64,000 bases of DNA from Brackiella oedipodis DSM 13743 (GTDB lineage: Bacteria; Pseudomonadota; Gammaproteobacteria; Burkholderiales; Burkholderiaceae_B), in assembly GCF_000621025.1 (NCBI RefSeq), contig NZ_KK211205.1, positions 186,001 to 250,000 of the forward strand, given 5' to 3'. Each line of letters opens with the position of its first letter. Positions within the stretch are counted from its first letter, which is position 1. The translations under genes and the position numbers were made by a program. The notes under the pieces are model-generated. The model worked only from the letters and a program-made list of their open reading frames with translations, did not search any database and was not told the origin of the DNA. This document shows, piece by piece, positions 1-9,350 of the stretch.

Positions 1-939
1 GTGCTAAATGGTCGCTCCGATTACACCTTGCATTTTCCGCAACCGCACACGGCTAGAGGCAAGCCAGCTGACACATTAGGCTATTTGATTTCTAATCATA
101 ATATTCGCCGCAGTGCCTACGAAGCCTGTCAAGCCTTTTCTAATATTCACTTTGTCACCGGTATAGGCGTAGAAAGTGCGAGTAACGATGGCCATTTGCC
201 TATCGTTAAATTACAAGACGGCACCGAAATGACTGCACAATTACTGGTCGCCGCCGATAGCCGTTTTTCGAATACACGCCGACAACTTGGCATTTCTTGC
301 GATATGCATGATTTTGGTCGGACGGTGATGGTGTTTCGCACGGAGCACACGAAATCTAATGGTTTAACGGCGACCGAATGTTTCTTTTATGGCAGTACCC
401 TGGCCTGTCTACCTTTGGGTCAACACATGACCAATTGCGTGGTCACTATCGATGCTAACCGCACGCATGAGTTGCTGGACCTTAATCGTGAACAATTAGC
501 AGCGCATATGCAGTCCTTGCTCAAGAATCGCTTGGGCGACATGAAGGTGCTGAGCGATATTCACAGTTATCCCTTAGTGGGCGTGCATGCGCGCAGTTTT
601 TGTAGTCATCGTAGCGCCTTGATTGGCGATGCTGCTGTCGGTATGCACCCCGTGACCGCACACGGCTTTAATTTGGGCTTAGAGAGCGCTCACATCTTGG
701 GTAACTTAGTGCTCGAAGCCGCGGCCGCTGGTCAAGACATCGGTAATAGCACATTATTGCAGCGCTATAATCTGCGCCACCAAGCCCATACACGTATTAT
801 GTATCACGGCACTAATGTGGTTGTTAAGCTCTTTACCAACGAAACCTCGCCAGCGCGCTTCTTGCGTAAAGCGGTCGTGCGCTTGAGTAATAATATGGCG
901 CCTGTGAAATTTCTGATTAGCCGTCAATTAACCGGCTAG
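1..939 (+). CDS. ubiM: UbiM-type FAD-dependent ubiquinone hydroxylase, 3' part (N-terminus outside window)
   Basis: This is the C-terminal 312 residues of a class A flavoprotein monooxygenase of the UbiH/UbiM family, which hydroxylates the ring of ubiquinone precursors at the membrane. The second FAD-binding motif GDAAVGMHP followed by VTAHGFNLGLESA is visible at visible residues ~209-230. The residues after the GD pair (VGMHPVTAHG rather than HxxHPLAGQG) are what I associate with UbiM rather than UbiH/UbiF. The N-terminal Rossmann GxGxxG is missing because the window begins inside the gene, so the GTG at position 1 is not a real start. About 80-90 residues are probably missing. A second family member lies at 56373, so assignment between ubi hydroxylases should be treated as likely rather than certain. 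Confidence 0.85.
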   Translation: MLNGRSDYTLHFPQPHTARGKPADTLGYLISNHNIRRSAYEACQAFSNIHFVTGIGVESASNDGHLPIVKLQDGTEMTAQLLVAADSRFSNTRRQLGISCDMHDFGRTVMVFRTEHTKSNGLTATECFFYGSTLACLPLGQHMTNCVVTIDANRTHELLDLNREQLAAHMQSLLKNRLGDMKVLSDIHSYPLVGVHARSFCSHRSALIGDAAVGMHPVTAHGFNLGLESAHILGNLVLEAAAAGQDIGNSTLLQRYNLRHQAHTRIMYHGTNVVVKLFTNETSPARFLRKAVVRLSNNMAPVKFLISRQLTG

Positions 940-1013
940 CGCTTGTCAGTTGGGGCTTGTGTCGACGGCTTGTCTGATAAAGGTTGCTTATCCTTCTTGG
1001 TGTGGCTTACGGC

Positions 1014-1598
1014 TTATTTGATTTTTTCTATGGCCAATACATAGGGTGCGCGTAAGGCTAGGTTAAGTAAACCATAATGCGCCGCAATATAGTATTGGCT
1101 ATCTAGCGCTTTGACCCAAGTCGTTAGCGCCTGGTGCTCCTCAAGCCCCTGGGCATGGCCAGGATAGACAACGACAATCAAAAGTCCCTGTGGACGCAAG
1201 ACACTGAGTGCTTGCTCCAAAGCAGTAAGCGTGGTGTCTACTCGTGTAGTGATGCGCTTATCGGCACCTGGTAAATAGCCTAAATTAAAGATCACTAGCT
1301 TGATTGCCCCATGTAACTCTGGACTTAAGTTCTGTGCCAGGTGTTCGTGACTCTCTAAGCGCAGTTGTACGTTGGCTTCGAGCCCGGCTTGCTGCAGCAA
1401 GCCTAGGGTATTGGCTAGGGCTTGGGGCTGAATATCAAAGCTAATGACTTGCCCCGTGCTACCTACATGCTGTGCTAAGGCCAAGGTGTCATGGCCATTG
1501 CCCATCGTGGCATCGATGACCGTGTCGCCTGCTTGCACACAGCGCTGCAGTAAATCATGAACAAATTCTAAAATTCGGGGGACGGATTGCTGGGGCAT
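1014..1598 (-). CDS. SAM-dependent methyltransferase, MnmM/YtqB-like (putative rRNA/tRNA methylase family)
   Basis: A 194-residue class I methyltransferase convergent with ubiM. The SAM-binding motif VIDATMGNGHDTLALA near residues 25-40 is characteristic of the PF06962 family. Members of that family (B. subtilis YtqB, renamed MnmM) methylate the 5-aminomethyl group of the tRNA wobble uridine. An IFNLGYLPGADK segment near residues 105-117 fits the usual NLGYLPxG/D motif of the family. I start at the ATG at 1598; an in-frame TTG directly upstream would add one residue. Whether this enzyme acts on tRNA here is inferred from family membership only. Confidence 0.85.
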   Translation of the reverse strand: MPQQSVPRILEFVHDLLQRCVQAGDTVIDATMGNGHDTLALAQHVGSTGQVISFDIQPQALANTLGLLQQAGLEANVQLRLESHEHLAQNLSPELHGAIKLVIFNLGYLPGADKRITTRVDTTLTALEQALSVLRPQGLLIVVVYPGHAQGLEEHQALTTWVKALDSQYYIAAHYGLLNLALRAPYVLAIEKIK

Positions 1599-1698
1599 CA
1601 AGCGCTGCTCTCTATCAAAGCCATAATCAACTAGTATACAATTGAGTCTTACTAAATAGGCGTAAACACTGATTATTTAAGTGACAGAAAGGCAGTAC

Positions 1699-3084
1699 AT
1701 GGGTACGTATATCGCAGACATTGAAAATTATCCACATGAGCCAGAGCAGCAAGTGCCATGGGGGTTATCTGCGATTTTCTTGCTCAGCATAGGACTGATG
1801 CCCTTAGCCTCTTTAAGCCTGCCAGCGCTACCCAGTCTTATGTTTTATGTCAGCCTGGTGCTGGCGGCGATGATATGGGGTTATGCCAAATTTCAACGCC
1901 TACCGCTCTTGCCTGAGTTGCGGTTCGGACAACATAAACTATTCTGGTTCTGTGCCAGCCTATATCTGCTCACCGTCATCATCGCCAAAATCGGTAGCGG
2001 GGTCTTTTTTCATGGTTCAGAAATCGAGCGAACCGCGCGCTATTCGTTGGGCTTACCACTGCTCTATATGGGCTTACGCTACTTGCCTGCGAGCCGAATT
2101 CAACAAGTTATTTGGGGCATGCCTATTGCGCTGTTATTTGCGCTAGGGTGGATGATTTATCTGATTTGGCCTGATTTTAATCTGCGGCCCGAGACGGGTG
2201 ACTACAATTACAATGCGGTTTCCTATGGCATTATCGTTTTAGTATTGAGTTTTTGCGCGCTCTATTCCCTCGGTATTCAATTAAGCGTTTACCGCTGGAC
2301 CGAATTTATCATCAAACTGCTGATCGCGCTTTGCGGTTTCTATGCGTATTTTTTGACTCAAACGCGCACAGGCTTATTGCTAATGCCTGTGCTCTTATTG
2401 ATTGGTTTGTTTTTGTGGTGGGGGCGCAAGCATTGGTGGCGCATCGTCTTGGTCGCCCTACTGGTATGTGGCTTAGCGGCCGTATTAGCCTTTAGTATGC
2501 ATGGCTTTCGGGATCGGCTGGAATTGGTTCAGCAAGAAACCGTGCAATGCCAACAAGCGCCTACGACTTTATCCTCTATTTGTATTCGCTTTCAGCTGTG
2601 GCATTCTGCACTGGATATCTGGAAACGTTATCCGATTTTTGGCACGGGAGCCGATCGCCAATATCAGCAAGAGCTCAAAGATTATTATGTGCCGCGTCAC
2701 GAGGTCAATCAATTTGTCGCCGACAACTGGGGCGAGCCTCATAACGATTATCTTAAAGCCGTCAGTAGTTTTGGGCTGTTTGGTTTGATTGGTCAGTTGA
2801 TGCTCTGTGCTGTACCAGCGCTGTACTTTTTAGTGCAATTGTTGCGTGCGCGCTCCCGCCGTGCCCGCGTTTTTGCGGCGATGGGGCTGGCCTTTTGTGT
2901 AGGCTTTTCGATGGCGGGCTTTTTTGAGCTGATGTTCCGTGGCATGCGCACCGTGAGTTTTTATACCGAAATGATTGTGATCTTTTTTATATTGGTCCAA
3001 AAATACAATTTGCGGGCTGTTTATAATGATAAAAAACGTTTGTTACAGCAATTACTCAATAAAACCCAACCCTCCACTTATTAA
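1699..3084 (+). CDS. O-antigen ligase / Wzy-like polytopic membrane protein
   Basis: A roughly 461-residue membrane protein with about ten hydrophobic segments and a large periplasmic loop at about residues 265-355. That loop contains the Wzy_C/WaaL hallmark NWGEPHNDYLKAVSSFG with a conserved histidine, so the family transfers or polymerises undecaprenyl-linked glycans at the periplasmic face. It is the first gene of the glycan locus, 23 nt ahead of the phosphoglycosyltransferase gene. An upstream GTG (1681) is in frame, but AAAGG at 1688-1692 sits 6 nt before the ATG at 1699, so I prefer that start. Ligase and polymerase cannot be separated by sequence. The ABC exporter at 14.3 kb makes a ligase role more plausible. 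Confidence 0.8.
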   Translation: MGTYIADIENYPHEPEQQVPWGLSAIFLLSIGLMPLASLSLPALPSLMFYVSLVLAAMIWGYAKFQRLPLLPELRFGQHKLFWFCASLYLLTVIIAKIGSGVFFHGSEIERTARYSLGLPLLYMGLRYLPASRIQQVIWGMPIALLFALGWMIYLIWPDFNLRPETGDYNYNAVSYGIIVLVLSFCALYSLGIQLSVYRWTEFIIKLLIALCGFYAYFLTQTRTGLLLMPVLLLIGLFLWWGRKHWWRIVLVALLVCGLAAVLAFSMHGFRDRLELVQQETVQCQQAPTTLSSICIRFQLWHSALDIWKRYPIFGTGADRQYQQELKDYYVPRHEVNQFVADNWGEPHNDYLKAVSSFGLFGLIGQLMLCAVPALYFLVQLLRARSRRARVFAAMGLAFCVGFSMAGFFELMFRGMRTVSFYTEMIVIFFILVQKYNLRAVYNDKKRLLQQLLNKTQPSTY

Positions 3085-3107
3085 TGCGAAGGTCAATAAA
3101 TTAAGGC

Positions 3108-4388
3108 ATGGACTTAACTTCACAAAAACGCCATTCCAAATGGTATGAACGCGTCTTTTTTAGCACTACGGTGCAAATCTTGATTGCGACAGTCGTATGT
3201 GCTTTATTGCCCGCGGTCTTATTGTGGGGGCTGAATTTTTATGAACATCCAAGTCATACCCGACTTAATTCTGTAGTGGGGGTGGTGATCTGCAATATGG
3301 GTATTTTGATCACCCTCAGACATATCTTTCAGTTCCCGGGTAATCGAGGTTATGGGTTTATCATGACCCCCGTAGTGGTTTGGTATACCTTATTGCTGGC
3401 CTTGTTTTTTATTACACGTCTGAATTACTCCACAGTGTATATTGCTATTTGTCTAGCGATAGCAGTGGTGTATGCGTTTTTTGGACATTTTTTTGGGCGC
3501 CGCTGGTTTATCCCAAAAATCGCGGTGGCGCCTTTTGGTTATGCCCAAAATCTACTCAACACGGGGAACGCACTTTGGTATCCATTGCGTCAACCGGCAT
3601 TATTATGCGATACCCGTATCGATATGATTGTGGCGGATTTACATTCCGAGCAGCTGGACGAAAATTGGCAAAAGTTCTTAGCCCATTGCGTCTTGAGTGG
3701 CATCCCTGTGTACAACGCCAAACAGGTCGAGGAATCGCTAACTGGACGAGTGCGTATTCGTCACATGTACGAAAATGAGCTTGGTTCTTTGCTACCTTCG
3801 GCGGTGTACTCCACGCTGAAGCGGCTTATCGATTTGTTCTTAGTCATTGTTTCGGCACCGCTAGTGATTCCTATCCTTATCATTACCGCTATTGCCATTC
3901 GTTGCGAGAGCTCGGGGCCGGTATTGTTTACCCAAAATCGTGTCGGTAAGGGGTGTAAGGAATTTCGTATCTATAAATTCAGAAGCATGGCATTGAACTC
4001 CGAAGCCGAAGGTGCGCAATTTGCGCAGAGCAATGACAGTCGCGTCACCCGTGTGGGCAAATTTATCCGTAAAATGCGCATAGACGAATTACCACAGTTC
4101 GTCAACGTGCTAAAGGGGGATATGAGCTTAATTGGCCCGCGGCCCGAACAAAAAATCTTTGTGGATGCCTTTGAAGAACAAATTCCCTTCTATAATTACC
4201 GCCATATTGTACGTCCTGGTATTTCTGGCTGGGCTCAAGTCACGCAAGGTTATACGGCAGACGTGGATGATACCCAAATAAAAATCGAACATGATTTTTA
4301 TTACATTAAAAACTTCTCTTTATGGCTTGATTTATTAATCATTTTTAAAACCATTAAAACTATGCTGACAGGCTTCGGCGCTCGCTGA
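3108..4388 (+). CDS. Undecaprenyl-phosphate sugar-1-phosphate transferase (polyprenyl glycosylphosphotransferase)
   Basis: A 426-residue protein with about five N-terminal membrane segments, a soluble CoA-binding-like middle (residues ~145-230) and a C-terminal bacterial sugar transferase domain. The latter shows FTQNRVGKGCKEFRIYKFRSM, an RIDELPQ stretch, LIGPRPE and RPGISGWAQV, the standard catalytic core of the WbaP/WcaJ family. The reaction moves a hexose-1-phosphate from a nucleotide sugar to undecaprenyl phosphate and starts glycan assembly on the cytoplasmic face. The sugar specificity cannot be read from sequence. It sits between the ligase-like gene and a GT4 gene in the same direction. 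The ribosome site is weak (AAGG only 1 nt before ATG). Confidence 0.9.
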   Translation: MDLTSQKRHSKWYERVFFSTTVQILIATVVCALLPAVLLWGLNFYEHPSHTRLNSVVGVVICNMGILITLRHIFQFPGNRGYGFIMTPVVVWYTLLLALFFITRLNYSTVYIAICLAIAVVYAFFGHFFGRRWFIPKIAVAPFGYAQNLLNTGNALWYPLRQPALLCDTRIDMIVADLHSEQLDENWQKFLAHCVLSGIPVYNAKQVEESLTGRVRIRHMYENELGSLLPSAVYSTLKRLIDLFLVIVSAPLVIPILIITAIAIRCESSGPVLFTQNRVGKGCKEFRIYKFRSMALNSEAEGAQFAQSNDSRVTRVGKFIRKMRIDELPQFVNVLKGDMSLIGPRPEQKIFVDAFEEQIPFYNYRHIVRPGISGWAQVTQGYTADVDDTQIKIEHDFYYIKNFSLWLDLLIIFKTIKTMLTGFGAR

Positions 4389-4471
4389 GGCATGCCAGTC
4401 ATGCGGCGACTTTTGTCACCGTTAAGGGCTAGTCGCGAGGTCTGTACGCCATTTCAATTAATTGTCATGCT

Positions 4472-5620
4472 ATGAAAATTGTTTATGTCATTACTCGCTC
4501 AGATGTGATTGGAGGCGCTAATATTCATTTATTAGACCTTGCTGTGGGTATGCAAGACGCGGGTCATGAAGTGACGGTGTTAATTGGGGGTGAAGGCGAG
4601 GTCAGCCAAAAATTTAGACAACAGGGTTTACAGGTGATCTCTCTTAAGCACTTAGTACGGCCTATTAAACCCTGGCAAGACCTCCAAGCCTTGTTAGAAT
4701 TGCGCCGCGTCCTAAAGCGCTTAAAGCCTGATTTGGTTCATGCTCATTCTTCAAAAGCCGGAATTTTAGGGCGTTTAGCCGCCAAAAGTGTGGGCTTGCC
4801 TGTTATTTTTACAGTGCATGGTTGGGCCTTTACGGAAGGGGTCAGCGGTAGCACCAAAAAACGCTTTTATCAAATCTTAGAGCGCACTCTTGGGGCTTAC
4901 ACAGATCATATTATTACCGTCTCAGACTATGACCGTGAATTAGGGCTTAAATGCCACATTATTGCGCCCCAAAACATCACTACGGTCCATAATGGCATCC
5001 ATGATTTAGCCCCATCTGACAAAGCGTCAAGTGCCATAAATCAGCGGGTAGACGATGAGGATTCCAGCGTTAAACTCATTATGGTGGCTCGCTTTGACCA
5101 GCAAAAAAATCAAGCCCTGGCACTGCAGGTTTTGGCCTCTCTGAAACAATTACCCTGGCATCTTTGCTTTATTGGTGACGGACCTACCTTAGATAAGGTG
5201 AAGCAACAAGCTCAAGCGGTGGGTTTAGCGCCGCAGGTGACATTTGCGGGTCGTTGTGATGACGTAGCACAACGGTTAGCACGAGCTGATGTCTTTGTTC
5301 TGACAACTAATTGGGAAGGCCTCCCCATCAGCATCCTAGAAGCGATGCGTGCTGGTCTGCCTATAATGGCCTCCGATGTGGGCGGTATACGCGAACAAAT
5401 AACCACAGGTCAGCAAGGCTTTTTATTAGATAACAACGATCTAAACGGTATGCAGCGCTATTTTCAAGAAATGATTTGTGATGAGCGCCTACGGCATCGT
5501 ATGGGAGTGCAGGCACGTCTTAAATTTGAGCAAGCGTTTAGTTTTGAGCAAATGCTCCACAAAACCCTTGGCATTTATGAACTGGTCCTAAGGGCTAGGA
5601 CCCAGCCCAACAATCATTAG
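4472..5620 (+). CDS. Glycosyltransferase family 4
   Basis: A 382-residue GT-B fold glycosyltransferase. The N-terminal half begins with the nucleotide-fold strand and a glycine-rich turn (SDVIGGANIH). The C-terminal half carries a donor-site E-x7-E (EGLPISILE) followed by AMRAGLPIMASDVGG, as in GT4 retaining transferases. It most likely adds the second sugar of the repeat unit or linker to the lipid-linked product of the preceding gene; the sugar is unknown. It is the last plus-strand gene before a strong bidirectional terminator, so 1699-5620 may form one transcript. Confidence 0.88.
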   Translation: MKIVYVITRSDVIGGANIHLLDLAVGMQDAGHEVTVLIGGEGEVSQKFRQQGLQVISLKHLVRPIKPWQDLQALLELRRVLKRLKPDLVHAHSSKAGILGRLAAKSVGLPVIFTVHGWAFTEGVSGSTKKRFYQILERTLGAYTDHIITVSDYDRELGLKCHIIAPQNITTVHNGIHDLAPSDKASSAINQRVDDEDSSVKLIMVARFDQQKNQALALQVLASLKQLPWHLCFIGDGPTLDKVKQQAQAVGLAPQVTFAGRCDDVAQRLARADVFVLTTNWEGLPISILEAMRAGLPIMASDVGGIREQITTGQQGFLLDNNDLNGMQRYFQEMICDERLRHRMGVQARLKFEQAFSFEQMLHKTLGIYELVLRARTQPNNH

Positions 5621-5644
5621 TGTGGTTTTAAGCCGAGCCCAAAC

Positions 5645-5675
5645 AAAAAGCCGCTGTTGGATTCAGCGGCTTTTT
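5645..5675. terminator. Bidirectional rho-independent terminator between GT4 gene and rfbA
   Basis: The perfect arms AAAAAGCCGCTG (5645-5656) and CAGCGGCTTTTT (5664-5675) enclose a 7-nt loop. A-run and T-run lie on both sides, so it can end both the plus-strand GT4 transcript and the minus-strand rfbBA transcript, whose last stop is at 5718. Confidence 0.9.
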
Positions 5676-5717
5676 GGTGATTTTTACGCGCATTACGCTA
5701 GCAAAAGCGTGAGTCGC

Positions 5718-6590
5718 TTATTTGCGTTGCTGATTGATGAGGCGAATGAGGTATTGACCGTAATCGTTTTTTTTCATTTTGTTGGCTTCAGCGAGCACTT
5801 GTTCATCGCTTAACCATCCCAAACGCCAGGCAATTTCTTCGAGGCAGGCCACCTTCATACCCTGACGTTTTTCGATGGTATGAATAAATTGGGAAGCTTC
5901 TATGAGGCTGTCATGGGTGCCGGTATCGAGCCAAGCAAAGCCCCGTCCGAGCAGCTCAACATTGAGTTTACCCGCCTTGAGGTACATCTCGTTGAGTGTC
6001 GTAATCTCGAGTTCACCACGGGCTGAAGGTTTGACTTCTTTGGCCATTTTGACCACGTCTTGATCATAAAAATACAAGCCCGTCACGGCCCAATTAGATT
6101 TAGGATGTGCGGGTTTTTCTTCGATGGAGAGGGCTCTGAAATGATCATCAAACTCGACCACACCAAAGCGCTCAGGATCCACGACTTGATAACCAAAAAT
6201 AGTGGCATTACTCGCCTGACCGGCGCTTTTGAGTTTTTGGCCAAAGCTTTGGCCAAAAAAGATATTATCGCCTAGCACGAGCGCACAACGATCACCCTGG
6301 ATAAAATCTTCACCAATAATAAAGGCTTGAGCCAGGCCGTCGGGTGACGGTTGAATGGCATAACTGAGTTCAATCCCGAATTGTGAACCATCACCCAATA
6401 AGCGTTTAAAGGCTTCGTTGTCTTCGGGGGTAGTAATAATCATAATTTCACGGATGCCAGCCAACATTAAGATCGATAATGGATAATAAATCATCGGTTT
6501 ATCGTATATCGGTAATAATTGTTTAGAAACGCCGCGCGTAATAGGGTAGAGGCGCGTACCAGATCCACCCGCTAAGACTATGCCTTTCAT
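5718..6590 (-). CDS. rfbA: Glucose-1-phosphate thymidylyltransferase
   Basis: A 290-residue RmlA/RfbA enzyme making dTDP-glucose from glucose-1-phosphate and dTTP, the first step of dTDP-L-rhamnose synthesis in the cytoplasm. The nucleotide-binding signature [20 protein letters not shown] (residues ~8-27) with the catalytic Arg and Lys is complete. LGDNIFFG and the conserved [15 protein letters not shown] segment near the C-terminus also fit, and the length is normal. It lies 43 nt downstream of rfbB on the minus strand, so the two form a small operon divergent from rfbCD. I start at the ATG at 6590. Confidence 0.97.
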   Translation of the reverse strand: MKGIVLAGGSGTRLYPITRGVSKQLLPIYDKPMIYYPLSILMLAGIREIMIITTPEDNEAFKRLLGDGSQFGIELSYAIQPSPDGLAQAFIIGEDFIQGDRCALVLGDNIFFGQSFGQKLKSAGQASNATIFGYQVVDPERFGVVEFDDHFRALSIEEKPAHPKSNWAVTGLYFYDQDVVKMAKEVKPSARGELEITTLNEMYLKAGKLNVELLGRGFAWLDTGTHDSLIEASQFIHTIEKRQGMKVACLEEIAWRLGWLSDEQVLAEANKMKKNDYGQYLIRLINQQRK

Positions 6591-6633
6591 ATAGTTTCCT
6601 TATTGCTACTCGGTAATGGCGATGGCACTGCTC

Positions 6634-7701
6634 TTACGATTGCAAGCCGAGACGCTCACCTGCATAAGAGCCATCTAGGACTCGTTGCCACCACGCTTTG
6701 TTATCCAGATACCATTTTACGGTTTTACGAATTCCGCTTTCAAATGTTTCTTGGGGAGTCCAGCCCAATTCACGTTGGATTTTGCTGGCATCGATCGCAT
6801 AACGCATATCATGACCTGGTCTATCGGTGACAAAAGTAATTAACTCACTAAACGATGCCAAACCATTGGGCTTTTGGGGTACGATCTCGTCTAAGATAGT
6901 GCAAATAGTACGTACCACCTCAATATTTTTCTTCTCATTGTGGCCGCCGATATTATAGGTTTGACCGATTTCGCCTTTGGTGACAACAGTATATAGTGCG
7001 CGTGCATGGTCTTCGACAAATAACCAATCGCGAATTTGCAAACCCTGACCGTAGACAGGGAGAGGCTTGCCGGCTAAGGCATTAAGAATCATTAGCGGAA
7101 TGAGTTTTTCTGGAAAGTGATAGGGACCGTAATTGTTGGAGCAGTTAGTGATCAAGACGGGCAAACCAAAGGTGCGATGCCAGGCACGCACTAAATGATC
7201 ACTTGATGCTTTAGAGGCTGAGTATGGGCTGCTAGGCGCATAAGGCGTAGTCTCGGTAAAGAGCGCATCGCTATTGTCATCCAGATCACCGTAGACTTCG
7301 TCTGTAGAAATATGATGAAAACGAAACTGTGCTTGCTGCTCAGCATCTAATTGTTTGTAATACTGACGGGCAGCTTCTAGCAGGGTATAGGTACCGACAA
7401 TATTGGTTTGAATAAACTCACCCGGTCCATCAATGGAGCGATCAACATGACTTTCTGCCGCTAAATGCATAATGGCTTGTGGCTGAAAACGCGCCAAAAT
7501 TGCCCTGACAGCGGCGCTATCACAGATATCGGTTTGGGAAAATTCAAAACGCTCACTCTGGCTGACGGGTTCGAGCGAGTCGAGATTACCGGCATAGGTT
7601 AATTTATCTAAGACCAAGACATGATGCTCGGTATGATTGATCAATAAGCGCACGACAGCCGAGCCAATAAAGCCCGCACCGCCCGTAACTAGTATGTTCA
7701 T
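6634..7701 (-). CDS. rfbB: dTDP-glucose 4,6-dehydratase
   Basis: A 355-residue short-chain dehydrogenase/reductase that converts dTDP-glucose to dTDP-4-keto-6-deoxyglucose, the second step of dTDP-rhamnose synthesis. Visible are the N-terminal NAD-binding GGAGFIGSA, the family motif [21 protein letters not shown] (Thr-Asp-Glu active site) and the YSASKAS catalytic Tyr/Lys pair. It is full length. It is transcribed away from rfbC, with a shared 188-bp intergenic region containing back-to-back -10-like hexamers. Confidence 0.97.
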   Translation of the reverse strand: MNILVTGGAGFIGSAVVRLLINHTEHHVLVLDKLTYAGNLDSLEPVSQSERFEFSQTDICDSAAVRAILARFQPQAIMHLAAESHVDRSIDGPGEFIQTNIVGTYTLLEAARQYYKQLDAEQQAQFRFHHISTDEVYGDLDDNSDALFTETTPYAPSSPYSASKASSDHLVRAWHRTFGLPVLITNCSNNYGPYHFPEKLIPLMILNALAGKPLPVYGQGLQIRDWLFVEDHARALYTVVTKGEIGQTYNIGGHNEKKNIEVVRTICTILDEIVPQKPNGLASFSELITFVTDRPGHDMRYAIDASKIQRELGWTPQETFESGIRKTVKWYLDNKAWWQRVLDGSYAGERLGLQS

Positions 7702-7751
7702 TCTGGACCTTGTGATCGTGATTCTACAAATGATTGGGTTTGCTATAAACT

Positions 7752-7790
7752 AAACATCTATTATAGTAAAGGTTTATAATTTACAGAGTT
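7752..7790. promoter_or_regulatory. Candidate divergent promoters of rfbBA and rfbCD
   Basis: Between the divergent rfb genes lie a plus-strand TATAAT at 7775-7780 and a minus-strand TATAAT (ATTATA on plus) at 7760-7765. Both are perfect -10 hexamers, 9 bases apart, but neither has a convincing -35 at 16-18 nt. This suggests weak or activator-dependent divergent promoters that would compete. It is read from sequence only. Confidence 0.4.
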
Positions 7791-7889
7791 CTCAGCTGCT
7801 GCCAAGCGTTAATTGGCGCGGTTGCTGTCACGAGCGCTTGAGCTATTCTAATTTCGTCCTACCCTTTCAGCACCCAAGGTTTACCTATC

Positions 7890-8429
7890 ATGCAGATAAT
7901 CGATACCAAGATTCATGATGTCAAAATTATCCAACCCAAAGTATTTGGCGACGAGCGTGGTTTTTTTCTAGAAACTTTCCAAAAAAAACGTTATCAAGAG
8001 GCATTAGGGATCACTTACGATTTTGTGCAAGATAATCACTCACGTTCGCGCCAAGGGGTGCTACGCGGTTTGCATTTTCAGACTCAGCATGCCCAAGGCA
8101 AGCTGGTTCGCGTTGTACAGGGTGAGGTGTTTGATGTGGCGGTCGATATTCGACCCGATTCTCCTACCTTCAAACAATGGGCAGGTGTGATTTTGTCTGC
8201 TGACAATAAGCAACAGTTTTGGATACCACCGGGTTTAGCTCACGGTTTCGTGGTGCTTTCTGAAGTGGCAGATTTTGAGTACAAATGTACGGATTATTAT
8301 CATCCCGAATTTGAAGCTAGCTTATTGTGGAATGATCCTAGCCTTAATATTGATTGGCCAATCCAAGAGCCCATTCTTTCCGAAAAAGATCTTAAGGGCA
8401 AAACGTGGCAAGAATTATTTGCCGGCTAG
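7890..8429 (+). CDS. rfbC: dTDP-4-dehydrorhamnose 3,5-epimerase
   Basis: A 179-residue RmlC cupin enzyme performing the double epimerisation of dTDP-4-keto-6-deoxyglucose to the L-lyxo form. The signatures DERGFFLETF, DNHSRSRQGVLRGLHFQ with the catalytic His, the FDVAVDIR strand and WIPPGLAHGF are present, and the length is standard. It is the first gene of the plus-strand rfbCD pair and may also drive the downstream glycosyltransferases. Two A/T homopolymers (T7 and A8 at 7963-7988) occur early in the gene but the frame is intact. Confidence 0.97.
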   Translation: MQIIDTKIHDVKIIQPKVFGDERGFFLETFQKKRYQEALGITYDFVQDNHSRSRQGVLRGLHFQTQHAQGKLVRVVQGEVFDVAVDIRPDSPTFKQWAGVILSADNKQQFWIPPGLAHGFVVLSEVADFEYKCTDYYHPEFEASLLWNDPSLNIDWPIQEPILSEKDLKGKTWQELFAG

Positions 8430-8465
8430 CACAGACTTGTCATTTTTGCGAGCGTAAGGAACCCC

Positions 8466-9338
8466 ATGAAAATTCTAATCACCGGTGCGGCAGGACAAGT
8501 CGGTCAAGAATTCAGTCGATTAACAGCCACTGATGCAGAATTAATTGCATTGAGTCGCCAAGAATTGGATATTACCCAAGCCGCTCATGTCCAAGAGGTG
8601 GTGCAAAGCCTACGACCTAACTTTATCATCAATGCCGCGGCTTATACGGCTGTCGACAAGGCCGAAAGCGAACCGGAACTCGCCTATGCGATTAATGCGC
8701 AAGCGCCCGAGTATTTAGCCAAGGCCTGTCAGACGGTAGGTGCGGCGTTATTGCATATATCAACCGATTATGTCTTTGATGGCCATCACACAGCGCCGTA
8801 TAAGGAGACGGATGCCGTAGGCCCCACGGGTGTGTATGGCAAAAGTAAATTAGCGGGCGAAGAGGCCATCGCGCGTCATTGTGAACAGCACATTATTTTG
8901 CGCACCGCCTGGGTTTTTGGGGAGCATGGACATAATTTTGTCAAAACCATGTTACGGTTGGCGAGCAAAGAGCAACTTAACATCGTCGCCGATCAGCACG
9001 GCAGCCCGACCTATGCCGCCGATATTGCGCAAGCACTACTAACGATCGCGCGTCAGCTGGCCCACAAAGGTTCAAGCGCTTGGGGTATTTATCACTATAG
9101 TGGCGCTCCCTATGTCACATGGGCCGATTTTGCTCAAGAAATTTTTGACGCGGCCATGCAACAAAAACTTATCGCTCAGGCTCCACAGATTAAGCGCATT
9201 CCTACGACCGAATATCCGACTCCGGCTCAACGCCCCCTCAATTCGCGTCTGGATTGCCAAAAAATTCAGGCTGAATTTGCGATCCCCCCTTCTAATTGGC
9301 GACGTGTGCTTGCGCACCTAGCACCTTATCAGGACTAA
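8466..9338 (+). CDS. rfbD: dTDP-4-dehydrorhamnose reductase
   Basis: A 290-residue RmlD enzyme that reduces the 4-keto group with NAD(P)H to yield dTDP-L-rhamnose. The N-terminal GAAGQVGQEF cofactor loop, NAAAYTAVDKAE, STDYVFDG and the YGKSK catalytic Tyr/Lys are all visible. It follows rfbC by 36 nt and is followed by a glycosyltransferase after 12 nt, consistent with co-transcription. With rfbA, rfbB and rfbC the pathway from glucose-1-phosphate to dTDP-L-rhamnose is complete in this window. Confidence 0.97.
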   Translation: MKILITGAAGQVGQEFSRLTATDAELIALSRQELDITQAAHVQEVVQSLRPNFIINAAAYTAVDKAESEPELAYAINAQAPEYLAKACQTVGAALLHISTDYVFDGHHTAPYKETDAVGPTGVYGKSKLAGEEAIARHCEQHIILRTAWVFGEHGHNFVKTMLRLASKEQLNIVADQHGSPTYAADIAQALLTIARQLAHKGSSAWGIYHYSGAPYVTWADFAQEIFDAAMQQKLIAQAPQIKRIPTTEYPTPAQRPLNSRLDCQKIQAEFAIPPSNWRRVLAHLAPYQD

Positions 9339-9350
9339 AGATACGACGCT

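Noticed and set aside
5622-5813. 63-codon plus-strand frame after the GT4 gene
   Set aside because: It runs through the bidirectional terminator and into the antisense of rfbA.
7979-7988. A8 tracts in glycan genes (also near 9480, 11270 and 21456) as phase-variation switches
   Set aside because: All are in-frame Gln-Lys-Lys or Lys-Lys-Asn codons, the frames are intact, and T8/A8 runs also occur in housekeeping genes, so 8-mers are not special here.
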